NCBI GenBank assembly: GCA_009911365.1
Contig: QXXF01000001.1
Span: 1-64,000 of the forward strand
DNA from: Clostridiales bacterium
GTDB lineage: Bacteria; Bacillota; Clostridia; Peptostreptococcales; Anaerovoracaceae
Reading direction: 5' to 3'
DNA: 64,000 nucleotides
The translations under genes and the position numbers were made by a program. Of this stretch, positions 37,370-46,320 are shown one piece after another. The notes below the pieces were generated by a model. The model saw nothing but the letters and a program-made list of their open reading frames with translations, did not search any database and had not been told where the DNA came from. The first letter of the stretch is position 1; each line of letters opens with the position of its first letter.

Positions 37370-40048
37370 TTATGATAATTTTCCTTCTACCATAGCTAGC
37401 CGCTCACACACCTTGGACAGCATGTCTTCGTACTTGGCCATTTTTGCTTTTTCTTCATTCACCACTTTTTCCGGTGCTTTCTTCACAAAGCCTTCGTTGG
37501 AAAGTTTGCCTTTCACTCGCTTCACTTCCCCTTCCAGCTTTTTCTTTTCCTTTGTGAGACGTTCCAGTTCCGCTTTGTAATCTACTAGATCATCCAGGGG
37601 GATAAATATTTCCGCACCATTAATCACTGCGGACATGACTTCTTCAGGCACGTCTTTTTTGTCTGAAGTGAAGGTGATCTCCGTAATGTTAGCCAGCTTT
37701 TTGATGTACCGCTCGCCGGCTTTCACCGTATCCATAGCTTCTCCTTGAGCCAAGATCACTGCCCGCAGTTGTCTGCTCGGCGCGGCTTCCGCTTCTGCCC
37801 GGATGTTTCGGATGCTACGTATGGCTTCCATTGCCATTTGCAATTTTTTCATTTCCTCTTCAAAGGTCTGTATCTCGTCATAAACCGGCCAGCGTTCTTT
37901 GATGAGGAAGTTGTCTGGGTTGTCCTTCGCAGGTTCACCTTTTGGCAGGAAACCCCAGATTTCTTCCGTGATATATGGCATGAACGGATGAAGCATGCGC
38001 AGCATGTCCTTTAAGGCCTTTACCAGCACGTATCTGGCAGTAGCCTTGTCTTCCTCGTCATCGCCGTACAATCTGCCTTTTACGATCTCAATGTACCAGT
38101 CGCAGTACTCGTTCCAGATCAGTTCGTAAACTCGCTGGCCTGCCAGTGCCAGATCAAATTTTTCCATGTTCTCCGTCATGTATTTCGCTGCGTCATTGAC
38201 TCTAGACAGGATCCATTTGTCTTCATCCTGCAGGCCATTGTCCGTCATAACCTTAAAGTTGCCTTCTTCATCCTGCAGGTTCATGATCACGAACCTCGAA
38301 GCGTTCCATAGTTTGTTGGCGAAATTCCTTGCACTTTCCAGTTTGTCCTCTTTGAAACGCATGTCGTTTCCTGGCGTGATGCCTGTGCTGAGCATGAACC
38401 GCAGCGCATCTGCGCCATACTGGTCGATAATCTCCAGCGGGTCGATGCCGTTTCCAAGGGATTTGCTCATTTTCCGGCCTTCCGCATCTCTCACCAGGCC
38501 ATGGATATATACGTATTTGAACGGCGATTCTCCGGTCATTTCCAGTGCGGAAAACACCATGCGCACCACCCAGAAAAAGATGATGTCGTAGCCGGTCACC
38601 AGCACATCTGTAGGGTAGAAATATTTCAAGTCTTCCGTTTCTTCCGGCCAGCCCAGCGTGGAAAACGGCCACAGGGCAGATGAGAACCAGGTGTCCAGCG
38701 CATCTTCATCCTGCTTAAGATTCGTGCTGCCGCACTTACCGCACTTGTCCGGCGTGGTTTCCGCTACTGTGATTTCTCCGCAGTCCTGACAATACCACGC
38801 AGGGATCTGATGACCCCACCAAAGCTGCCGGGAAATGCACCAATCCCTGATTTCTTCTAGCCAGTGCAAATAAATCTTTTCAAATCGCTCTGGCACATGA
38901 ACCAGCTTGCCGCTTTTGGCTGCTTCAATGGCCGGCTTTGCCAGCTCCTCCATGGCAACGAACCACTGATCAGAAAGCATAGGCTCGATGACAGTGCCGC
39001 AGCGATAGCATTCGCCTACTGGGATCACCTTATCCTCTGTCTTTACCAGGTATCCCGCAGCCTCCAGGTCCGCAACCCAAGCTTTTCTACACTCATACCG
39101 ATCCATGCCCTCGTATTTTCCCGCCAGACTGTTCATAGTTGCGTCTTCATTGATGCAGCACAAGATTTCCAAGTCATTTCTCTGCCCCACTTCAAAGTCA
39201 TTGGCATCGTGGGCTGGCGTGATCTTTACCGCGCCAGTCCCTTTTTCTGGATCCGGATACGGGTCGGCTATGATCGGGATTTCCCGTCCAACCAGAGGCA
39301 GGATCACATTTTTTCCCACCATATCTTTATAGCGCTCATCGTTCGGATGCACGGCAATGGCGATATCGCCAAACATGGTCTCTGGTCTGGAAGTGGCGAT
39401 GACCACTCCTTCTCCGCCATCTGCCGCAGGATAACGGAAATACCAATATTTCCCGTTCTTATCCTCATGCTCCACTTCCGCGTCAGAAAGGGATGTGCCA
39501 CACTTCGGACACCAGTTGATAAGACGGTTACCTCTATAGATGTAGCCTTTTTCATAAAGCTTGACAAAAAAATGATTCACGGCCCTATTGCAGCCTTCGT
39601 CCAGTGTAAAGCGTTCTCTGCTCCAGTCGCAGGAATCGCCAAGCTTTCTGCACTGCTTGGTGATCTTTCCTCCATAGATCCGCTTCCATTCCCAGACCCG
39701 CTTCAAGAATTGTTCTCTCCCCAAATCTTCCTTTGTCAGGCCTTCCTCTTCCCGCAGCTTTTCCACGACCTTTACTTCTGTGGCAAGGCTGGCATGGTCG
39801 CTTCCCGGCAGCCACAGCGCGCTGTAGCCCTGCAAACGTTTGAATCTGGTGAGCACGTCCTGAAGGGTCTGGTCCAGGGCATGTCCCATATGCAGCTGGC
39901 CTGTAATGTTTGGTGGCGGCATAACAATGGTAAAAGGCTTTTTATTTGGATCCCTTTCTGCCTTGAAAGCGCCATTTTCTTCCCACATGTGATAGATCCG
40001 GTCTTCAAAATCCTTTGGATCATAAGTTTTCGCAAGATTTTTTTCCAT
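37370..40048 (-). CDS. valS: Valyl-tRNA synthetase
   Basis: The 892-residue class I synthetase has the HIGH-type motif in PPPNITGQLHMGHAL, the KMSKS loop GRKMSKSLGNGIDP, the editing domain (ATSRPETMFGDIAIAV) and a C-terminal coiled coil of about 70 residues (ELERLTKEKKKLEGEVKRVK). It charges tRNA-Val. A T-box leader precedes it, so expression should respond to uncharged tRNA-Val. Confidence 0.97.
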   Translation of the reverse strand: MEKNLAKTYDPKDFEDRIYHMWEENGAFKAERDPNKKPFTIVMPPPNITGQLHMGHALDQTLQDVLTRFKRLQGYSALWLPGSDHASLATEVKVVEKLREEEGLTKEDLGREQFLKRVWEWKRIYGGKITKQCRKLGDSCDWSRERFTLDEGCNRAVNHFFVKLYEKGYIYRGNRLINWCPKCGTSLSDAEVEHEDKNGKYWYFRYPAADGGEGVVIATSRPETMFGDIAIAVHPNDERYKDMVGKNVILPLVGREIPIIADPYPDPEKGTGAVKITPAHDANDFEVGQRNDLEILCCINEDATMNSLAGKYEGMDRYECRKAWVADLEAAGYLVKTEDKVIPVGECYRCGTVIEPMLSDQWFVAMEELAKPAIEAAKSGKLVHVPERFEKIYLHWLEEIRDWCISRQLWWGHQIPAWYCQDCGEITVAETTPDKCGKCGSTNLKQDEDALDTWFSSALWPFSTLGWPEETEDLKYFYPTDVLVTGYDIIFFWVVRMVFSALEMTGESPFKYVYIHGLVRDAEGRKMSKSLGNGIDPLEIIDQYGADALRFMLSTGITPGNDMRFKEDKLESARNFANKLWNASRFVIMNLQDEEGNFKVMTDNGLQDEDKWILSRVNDAAKYMTENMEKFDLALAGQRVYELIWNEYCDWYIEIVKGRLYGDDEEDKATARYVLVKALKDMLRMLHPFMPYITEEIWGFLPKGEPAKDNPDNFLIKERWPVYDEIQTFEEEMKKLQMAMEAIRSIRNIRAEAEAAPSRQLRAVILAQGEAMDTVKAGERYIKKLANITEITFTSDKKDVPEEVMSAVINGAEIFIPLDDLVDYKAELERLTKEKKKLEGEVKRVKGKLSNEGFVKKAPEKVVNEEKAKMAKYEDMLSKVCERLAMVEGKLS

Positions 40049-40125
40049 ATCGTACTCCTTTTTCTCTGTTTTTTGAATGCGGGCGGGTCAAAGCCAGGAC
40101 TTTGGCTTCTGCGTTTCTTTCTATG

Positions 40126-40320
40126 AAAAAACCGCCCTTCTTCACTAAAGGACGGATCAGTTCCGCGGTACCACCTTTATTCCGCCGCCATAAGGCAGCG
40201 ACTCTCATTTGCTGGTCAAGACTCCAAAGCAACCTTCGGAAAACGCATTTCTTAAAGGCCTTTCAGCCGAGGGCCTTCTCTCTGCTAAGTGCTATTTTTC
40301 TTACTCCTCTTTTTCATCGT
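40126..40320 (-). promoter_or_regulatory. T-box leader of valS
   Basis: The T-box core is at 40161-40178 (minus: AAAGGTGGTACCGCGGAA). Downstream, CCGTCCTT and AAGGGCGG form the terminator stem, followed by six T (40127-40132). Upstream lie AGAGAG and GGCTGAAAGGCC-type elements of stem I near 40260-40285. Uncharged tRNA-Val should stabilise the antiterminator. I could not fix the specifier triplet by eye. Confidence 0.9.
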
Positions 40321-40339
40321 CTGGTATTGAATTGCATAG

Positions 40340-40747
40340 GACTAGTTTAACCTATCGCAGGGAAATGTCAAGGGGGAAATGGTGAAAAGCATGGAAATCA
40401 ATTTTAAAGGCTCCATATGAATCTATCTAGACGGATCTGGTGGACAGGAAGCTATTACGCCAACAAATCGCCGATTTTAACATAAAAATTGAGGATTTTT
40501 TGGTAGAAAGGTCATATTAAGCGATTTTTTGTTGGCCTGCCAATATTTCAACTCACAAAACTGGACATTTCAATGCTGTTCCCAGCTTTTTCGCAATTTT
40601 TGTCTTTGATTTTTGAATTTGTTGGCATGGTGGCTCCTGCGGTCTTATCAAATCTTAAAAACTAATTTCCGTGGGTGAAAAAATTAAGACACCTTCCTGA
40701 TCTGCCGATATATTTAATATTATATTGAAAAAAGGAAGTGACTATCA
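40340..40747. other. AT-rich gap of about 400 bases upstream of the orphan 504-residue gene
   Basis: It holds a long imperfect inverted repeat: GCCAACAAATCGC (40459-40471) against GCGATTTTTTGTTGGC (40521-40536). A further TTGTTGGC lies near 40619. AT-rich boxes TATATT and TATTAT near 40710-40720 may be the -10 of the downstream gene; no clear -35 is seen. No coding frame is convincing. Confidence 0.45.
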
Positions 40748-42262
40748 ATGACTATGACAATCGCGGAACGAATCGCCGCTTTGCCAGTTGCTGTAAACAC
40801 CGCAAAACCCTTTTCTGGACAGCTTGCTCAGGAAAAGCCAGGTGACAGGGCAGCCTCTACAGGATCACCTTCCACTGACATCACGGATATCTCGACTCTC
40901 AGAACATCCTTGTACGCAGTGGACAATTCCGAATACTCCAAGGACAGTGCTGTGAACAAGCAATGGAGAAAAATGAACACGCTGAACATCTTGGATGTGT
41001 TGGACGGCAAAGCGGACACTTCAAACTTGACCTTAAGCGCTACAGAGATTGAAAAGCGGCTTCAGCAGGACGGTCTGCTGGATGAAGTAAGCGACGCTGA
41101 TTTTAACATGTTAAAATTTGAATGGTCCGGGATCAGCTTTGGAGCAGATACTACAAATCCTTTATCTGACTCTGATAAATTCCGTAAAAATGTTGATTAT
41201 CTAGCTTCACGCTACGCGGCAATGGCAGACCGGATCAAGAACACTTACGCAGGAACGCAGCAAAAGGAGCAGCTAGAGCGATTGGATCGGCTTTACCAAG
41301 ACACATTGGAGCGAACAGCCAGTGAATACGCAGACCTTGTGGGTGACATGTTGGACAAATACGGGGTTTCCGGTGAAAGAGAAAAAATCTATCAATCCTA
41401 TAAAAACAGCGTCAATGAACTTTCTGACGCATATATGGATTTTCTCCATCAAAACTCAGGCTTTACGAAACTGGAGGGTACAAAAGACGCCTGGCTTTTA
41501 AAGGACGATGAATATATCGCACAAGGCCTTAGGAATCAGGATATCCTTTCTGGCAGCAGCTCAGTCAGTAAGGCAAATGGCGATTATACATTGCGCGACT
41601 TGGAAATCCTGGGGCAGTATACCTCATCTCTGTCAGCCATGGAAGCGAAATCAAATATTTATAATATGAGCGAAGAGCAAATCGGTCTCGAGCTTTCCAT
41701 GGTCGCCATGAAGACGGATGCCCTTGTAAAAAAAGGAAATGGCAGCACAATGCTTAACGTTACTTTGGAGGCCGCGCTCAACGGGTTCATGAACGCTTTC
41801 TTGGATCAGTTCGACCGTAAACTAAGTGCGGGCCGGACACAAGCCCGCACCGCTTATGACCTCCAGGGACATGCGGGCCTGGATCGAAAGAGCGTATGGA
41901 GCGTGTACAATAAGACTATGGAAAGCTATCGTCTTTCTGGCGATGCGATACATGCGATGACAAAGGGCGCAGAGTATGGAAAAGAGCGATACCTTGACAA
42001 GATGAACAAGAAAGGCATGCAAGATATCTATCGGTATAAAAATGGCGGTGCTTATTGGAACCAGTTTTTTGGAAACTCTGCTGGTATGAAAGCCACTGGA
42101 TATGACACAAGGGGAAGCATATACGGACAGCGTATGATGGACTGGCTGGACTTCACAAGCAGTCTGGAGGCGGGGCAAATCCCACACATAAATCTGTCAT
42201 TCAAGCCTGGAGGTTCCCGCACCATGGCAGACGCAGGCAATTGGCTCAATGTAAACGCATAA
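40748..42262 (+). CDS. Hypothetical 504-residue, mostly helical protein
   Basis: I do not recognise this protein. It has no signal peptide and no membrane segment. Residues 1-60 are low in order (PGDRAASTGSPSTDITD). Residues 140-230 are strongly helical and charged (YAAMADRIKNTYAGTQQKEQLERLDRLYQ), and residues 300-370 look helical too. The C-terminus is glycine- and aromatic-rich (YKNGGAYWNQFFGNSAG, WLDFTSSLEAGQIPHINLSF). AAGGAAG lies 10 bases before the ATG. It stands alone with its own terminator, next to valS on the opposite strand. A secreted or surface-related role is possible but unsupported. Confidence 0.7.
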   Translation: MTMTIAERIAALPVAVNTAKPFSGQLAQEKPGDRAASTGSPSTDITDISTLRTSLYAVDNSEYSKDSAVNKQWRKMNTLNILDVLDGKADTSNLTLSATEIEKRLQQDGLLDEVSDADFNMLKFEWSGISFGADTTNPLSDSDKFRKNVDYLASRYAAMADRIKNTYAGTQQKEQLERLDRLYQDTLERTASEYADLVGDMLDKYGVSGEREKIYQSYKNSVNELSDAYMDFLHQNSGFTKLEGTKDAWLLKDDEYIAQGLRNQDILSGSSSVSKANGDYTLRDLEILGQYTSSLSAMEAKSNIYNMSEEQIGLELSMVAMKTDALVKKGNGSTMLNVTLEAALNGFMNAFLDQFDRKLSAGRTQARTAYDLQGHAGLDRKSVWSVYNKTMESYRLSGDAIHAMTKGAEYGKERYLDKMNKKGMQDIYRYKNGGAYWNQFFGNSAGMKATGYDTRGSIYGQRMMDWLDFTSSLEAGQIPHINLSFKPGGSRTMADAGNWLNVNA

Positions 42263-42303
42263 AGACTGATCCAACGCTTTTAACAATATGACCATAAGAC
42301 ACA

Positions 42304-42357
42304 AAAACTGCTTTTCGGCAAATCCACATCATGATTTGCTTGCTAAGGCAGTTTTTT
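42304..42357 (+). terminator. Intrinsic terminator of the orphan gene
   Basis: AAAACTGC (42304-42311) pairs with GCAGTTTT (42348-42355), with an inner GCAAAT/ATTTGC stem, and ends in a T-run. Confidence 0.85.
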
Positions 42358-42419
42358 ATCATTATCGCCATTCCCAAAGCATTCATCGAAGAACCTTTGA
42401 AAAACTGTAAAATTTTCTC

Positions 42420-42480
42420 TTGACTTAAGTCCGATTTCGTACTATGATATCTAACTGTTACGAAGTCCGAAATCAGACTT
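42420..42480 (+). promoter_or_regulatory. Promoter of marR-MATE with overlapping operator repeats
   Basis: TTGACT (42420-42425), 17 bases, TATGAT (42443-42448). The spacer contains AAGTCCGATTTCG (42427-42439). AAGTCCGAAATCAGACTT (42463-42480) holds the same motif inverted, with AAGTC/GACTT arms. The two sites cover the spacer and the start point, as expected for repression by the MarR protein encoded next. Confidence 0.8.
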
Positions 42481-42565
42481 ATTGTGAAAAAATGATCTTT
42501 CTTCGCAGGTTTCTATCAAAGACGGACTTTATTGAAACTTCACTCATAATGAAAGGGGAACGCTG

Positions 42566-43045
42566 ATGACCAGTCCACACAAAACCCTACAATTCAGCCT
42601 TACGGAATTCAACCAGATCCACAAGGAAATGGAGGAACTTTATCATACCATGGCACTAAGCCTGAATCTTTCGGACAGTGCGTTTACGATCCTATATGCC
42701 TTGTACGAACAAGGAGACGGCTGTCTGCAAAAGGATATTTGCCACGAGTTTTGTCTGAGTAAGCAAACTGTCAATTCTTCGATCAAAAAGCTGGAACAGC
42801 ACGGATATCTTTTGCTGGAGCAAGGCCAAGGGCGGGACAAACGCATCATTGTCACAGCAAAGGGCAGTCAGCTTTTGGAGGAAAAGATCCGCCCGGTCTT
42901 TGAAATGGAACAGCAGGCTTTCGCTCAGATGACTCCTGAGGAAAACAGTATGCTGCTTCGGCTGAATCGGAAATACTGCGACATGCTCCGAGCGCAAATA
43001 AACGCATGGCAGCCTTGCTTCGACAATGCGGGCACACACGAATAA
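42566..43045 (+). CDS. MarR family transcriptional regulator
   Basis: The 159-residue winged-helix protein has DSAFTILYALYEQGDGCLQKDI, the recognition region LSKQTVNSSIKKLEQHGYLLLEQG and the wing RDKRIIVTAKG. It is probably an autorepressor acting at 42420-42480 and released by a drug-like ligand. The MATE gene follows after 37 bases. Confidence 0.92.
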   Translation: MTSPHKTLQFSLTEFNQIHKEMEELYHTMALSLNLSDSAFTILYALYEQGDGCLQKDICHEFCLSKQTVNSSIKKLEQHGYLLLEQGQGRDKRIIVTAKGSQLLEEKIRPVFEMEQQAFAQMTPEENSMLLRLNRKYCDMLRAQINAWQPCFDNAGTHE

Positions 43046-43082
43046 ATGGTTTCATCAACAAAATTAGAATAGGAGGCACTTG

Positions 43083-44411
43083 ATGAGAATCCAATTATCT
43101 GACCACTTTACATATAGGCGGCTGCTGCGCTTTGTCATCAGCCCAATCTTGATGATGGTCTGTACCTCTATGTACAGCATCGTAGACGGTATTTTTGTGT
43201 CTAACTTTGTAGGCAAAACGCCCTTTGCCTCGGTCAATTTGATCATGCCTATCATGATGGGGGTCGCTTGTATTGGCTTTATGTTCGGAACCGGTGGAAG
43301 TGCCATTGTGGCGAAAACCTTAGGTGAAGGAAAACCTGAACAGGCAAACCGCTATTTTTCCATGCTGATCATGGCCACAGCAGTCCTAGGGCTGTGCTTC
43401 TCTTGTCTGGGGTTCCTGTTGATCCGGCGTGTCTCCATGGTCCTGGGAGCAGAAGGGGAACTGCTGGAAAACTGCGTGATCTATGGGCGTATTCTCTTTG
43501 CTGCGGAGCCATTTTTCATTTTGCAGAACACGTTCCAGAACTTTTTCGCAACTGCTGAAAAACCAGGGATGAGCCTGAAAGTTTCTCTAGCTGCAGGTCT
43601 AACGAATTTTGCCTTGGATTTTCTTTTTATCGTCGTGTTCCATTGGGGCATCGCAGGTGCTGCCCTTGCCACGGCACTGGGCCAAGTGGTGGGAGCCGTC
43701 CTGCCACTGATTTATTTCTCCAGAAAAAACACCAGCCTGTTAAAACTGGGAAAGACCCGATTTTATGGCTGGGTGCTGCGAAAGACCTGCACCAATGGTT
43801 CCTCGGAAATGGTGACCAACCTTGCCATGTCCATTATGAATATTTTGTATAACTTTCAGCTCATGCGGCTCGCGGGTGAAAATGGCGTTGCTGCTTATGG
43901 CATCATCATGTACGTGAATTTTGTTTTTACATCCGTCTTTTTAGGTTACGCAATTGGAAGTGCTCCCATCACGTCTTACAATTATGGCGCCGCCAATTAT
44001 CTGGAGCTGCGGAACATGCGCAGAAAAAGTCTCGCCCTTATGGGCGGCGGCGGAGTCGTCATGGTGTTTCTCGCCCAGACCTTTGCTGTTCCGCTGGTTA
44101 TGATCTTCGCTAGCTACGATGCTGAGCTTTTCGCCATGACCTGCCATGGCTTTCGTCTGTATTCTATCGCTTTCATGATGATGGGAATCAGCATATGGGC
44201 CTCTTCCTTCTTCACGGCTCTGGAGAATGGCCTGATTTCCGCGGCCATTGCATTTTTGCGGACCATTGTCTTTGAATGCGGATGCATTCTGGTTCTCCCC
44301 TATTTTCTGGGATTGAACGGCGTGTGGCTGTCCATCGTAGTGGCGGAATCCATGTCCGTGATTCTCAGCGGGACCTTCCTAGCTGCGAAAAAGGGCAAGT
44401 ACCATTATTGA
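43083..44411 (+). CDS. MATE family efflux transporter
   Basis: The 442-residue, 12-helix exporter has the MepA/NorM-like opening ISPILMMVCTSMYSIVDGIFVSNFVG and GYAIGSAPITSYNYGAAN in the second half. AGGAGG lies 6 bases before the ATG at 43083; a TTG just upstream at 43080 is less likely. It is co-transcribed with marR, a common drug-efflux pairing. Its last 7 bases overlap the end of the converging PIN gene. Confidence 0.92.
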   Translation: MRIQLSDHFTYRRLLRFVISPILMMVCTSMYSIVDGIFVSNFVGKTPFASVNLIMPIMMGVACIGFMFGTGGSAIVAKTLGEGKPEQANRYFSMLIMATAVLGLCFSCLGFLLIRRVSMVLGAEGELLENCVIYGRILFAAEPFFILQNTFQNFFATAEKPGMSLKVSLAAGLTNFALDFLFIVVFHWGIAGAALATALGQVVGAVLPLIYFSRKNTSLLKLGKTRFYGWVLRKTCTNGSSEMVTNLAMSIMNILYNFQLMRLAGENGVAAYGIIMYVNFVFTSVFLGYAIGSAPITSYNYGAANYLELRNMRRKSLALMGGGGVVMVFLAQTFAVPLVMIFASYDAELFAMTCHGFRLYSIAFMMMGISIWASSFFTALENGLISAAIAFLRTIVFECGCILVLPYFLGLNGVWLSIVVAESMSVILSGTFLAAKKGKYHY

Positions 44412-44815
44412 CGCAATGTTCTCCAAGATTGCTTGTTCGCAAATGGCATCTGTAAATCATGTGTAACAAACAACATTTCTTCAGCTTTGGCCTGAGCCAG
44501 CATGATACAGCCAAAAGGATCTTTATGTTTTGGCGAATCCTCTGTGCGCTCAAGAGTTTCCAACATATACACATGCCCATCACTGATAGCAAGCATATGG
44601 CATCCTGCGTTTTGACAATGATCCGATAATGGTTTATCGGAAAAGGTCATGTGTTCCGGATGAATCATGTGCTTGACTGTCACTTCCCAAGTGGTGGCAG
44701 TGCTATAGTAGATCTCATTTTTTTCTGATAAAATCAATTCCTTTGCTTTTTCTGGCAGCTTAACCTCATCAGTAAGCACCCACAAAAGAATATGAGTATC
44801 TAACAATATCTTCAT
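44405..44815 (-). CDS. PIN-domain toxin (VapC/PilT-N type)
   Basis: The 136-residue protein has the acidic residues of PIN nucleases: MKILLDTHILLW (D7), the STATTWEVTVK glutamate, KDPFGCIMLAQA and FVTHD. It would be an RNase toxin. The start at 44815 overlaps the stop of the upstream antitoxin gene, as in two-gene toxin-antitoxin units. The ATG one codon earlier (44818) is an alternative. Confidence 0.87.
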   Translation of the reverse strand: MKILLDTHILLWVLTDEVKLPEKAKELILSEKNEIYYSTATTWEVTVKHMIHPEHMTFSDKPLSDHCQNAGCHMLAISDGHVYMLETLERTEDSPKHKDPFGCIMLAQAKAEEMLFVTHDLQMPFANKQSWRTLRQ

Positions 44816-45083
44816 CATAGATCTCCAAATAGCTCTAACACATCTTCATTATACTTTTCCATATCCTCAGGTACTATTAGCTTCCCTTTGACCACTCCAA
44901 TCCTTTGAGGATTTTTTTGTTCTAAGATATGAAGCATAAACGGCATCCCGTTCTCCTGTGCGCTCTGCCTCGCAAACATTCGCACTGTTTCCGCGAACGA
45001 TGTTCCTAATCTCTTATATAATTCCTCAACCTGCGCCTTTAAGTCAGCATCCATCCTAACCTGAAAAGTGGCTTCTTTTCCAT
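44815..45083 (-). pseudogene. RelB/DinJ-like antitoxin, 5' end frameshifted in an A-tract
   Basis: The body TFQVRMDADLKAQVEELYKRLGTSFAETVRMF is a RelB/DinJ-type ribbon-helix-helix. The C-terminus (GVVKGKLIVPEDMEKYNEDVLELFGDL) would bind the toxin. AGGAGG (45092-45097) lies 8 bases before an ATG at 45083, but that ATG is out of frame with the body. One more A in the AAAA run at 45076-45079 would give MEKEATFQVRMD, a normal start for the family. In the body's own frame there is no start with a ribosome site. It is either a real frameshift, a slippage-dependent gene or a sequencing error. Confidence 0.75.
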
Positions 45084-45211
45084 GTGCCCCACCTCCTGCG
45101 TTTCGTATTACAATTGCACCACATTCCCCGCCTACTTTCAAGCAGCATACGAGTAGCAAACGAACAGAAATAACAAACTCGTAACCTTAAGAGGCGGCAT
45201 TCTATGATGAT

Positions 45212-45283
45212 CACTTTTTTGCAGATCATTGTTTTCGAAGGCGGACGTATTCTAGTTCTCCCTTATTTTCTGGGAGCTGAACG
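45212..45283 (+). pseudogene. Remnant of a second MATE gene
   Basis: About 70 bases match 44251-44320 of the intact MATE gene at roughly 80% by eye, sharing blocks such as GGTTCTCCC/AGTTCTCCC and TATTTTCTGGGA. No long frame is left. It indicates a former tandem copy or partial duplication, with the toxin-antitoxin pair now in between. The rest of 45160-45349 shows nothing else. Confidence 0.7.
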
Positions 45284-45349
45284 CTTCACAACAGCAAGTC
45301 GCTGGTCTGCCCGCTTGCCCTTGTTTTTCACTACTATTTTCAATTGTTG

Positions 45350-46213
45350 TCATGAATGAATAGCCGCTTGGATTTCTAGAATCTTATCCATTGGCGTCTC
45401 TGTTAATTCCTGAACCGCTTCCACCGTCCAGTTCTTTTTCAGCAGTTTCTTGATGAGCTTCCGTTCTTTCTGTTCTGCATTTTTAACTACCGCCTCTTTT
45501 TCCTTCGCTACCCTCGCGGCCCCTCTTTCCTCCGCTTCTTCCCCTCGGATCTCATAAAGTTCTTCCAACGTGATTCCTGTCAGCATGTTGATCACCTCGC
45601 TCCCGTGCTTCCTCAAAAAATCTTCCAATATCCCCTCTTTGACACAGCTCTCGACGCTCGCCAGGATCGCTTCGTCCCGGTTCATCCCGTCCAGCTTTAT
45701 GTGGCTTCTCACTCGCTCTATGAATTGGGCGTACTGTTTCAGCGTGGGACTCCGCTTCAAGATCGGGTGCCCCTTGTGAAGGTTGACGTTGATCACCTTC
45801 ACCGCTGCTTCCATCATGGGGCCGTCTCCCTCCAGGCCCGGCTTGATCCCGCCGAACAAGTGTTGAACGGTTTCCAAAGGCTTGTCCTTGGTGCCGTTGA
45901 ACAACACGTAGAGACGAGGAATCGGCAGCGGACACCGGGCCTCTTTGTAGAGTTCCCTGTCGGAAACGATCTTTTCGTAGACCCTGAACACGTAGGCCGC
46001 TTCCCGCAGGGTGTCTATCTCGATCTTCTCCTCGTCCTTTCGCTCCGTCCCTTCCAAAGAGTTGAGCAATTCCAGCGCGGCCCTTTTCTCGCTGAACAGC
46101 AAACGGAACATGCCATCCTTGAATTCCCGGTTGCTGGCGTATGAAGCCGTGTTTTCTTTTAGTATAAGACTTTGAGTGCTTGTTTGCAAGATGTAGTCGT
46201 CTAAAAGTTTCAT
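45350..46213 (-). CDS. Rpn-family (PD-(D/E)XK) protein lacking the catalytic core
   Basis: The 287-residue protein resembles the recombination-promoting nuclease/putative transposase family (Rpn). It has the opening FKDGMFRLLFSEKRAALELLNSLEGT, the family region LPIPRLYVLFNGTKDKPLE and a charged, coiled C-terminal part. Intact relatives have a stretch of about 35-40 residues with the D and ExQ active-site residues after the segment matching IDTLREAAYV. Here that segment joins directly to FRVYEKIVSD (between residues 75 and 76, near 45988). The frame is kept, so a shortened, probably nuclease-dead protein is made. Confidence 0.75.
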   Translation of the reverse strand: MKLLDDYILQTSTQSLILKENTASYASNREFKDGMFRLLFSEKRAALELLNSLEGTERKDEEKIEIDTLREAAYVFRVYEKIVSDRELYKEARCPLPIPRLYVLFNGTKDKPLETVQHLFGGIKPGLEGDGPMMEAAVKVINVNLHKGHPILKRSPTLKQYAQFIERVRSHIKLDGMNRDEAILASVESCVKEGILEDFLRKHGSEVINMLTGITLEELYEIRGEEAEERGAARVAKEKEAVVKNAEQKERKLIKKLLKKNWTVEAVQELTETPMDKILEIQAAIHS

Positions 46214-46320
46214 ATCTTACCTCTTTTAATTCAAATAAATTCTAAATTCTGGAATATTTATATTATCGCACAAAAGATTCAATTTGTAAATATATAACTG
46301 TAATAATTTTCAATTCAATA

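Noticed and set aside
38864-40126. 420-codon open frame on the plus strand opposite valS
   Set aside because: It is the exact antisense of a canonical synthetase gene, lacks a ribosome site, and its product has no recognisable domain.
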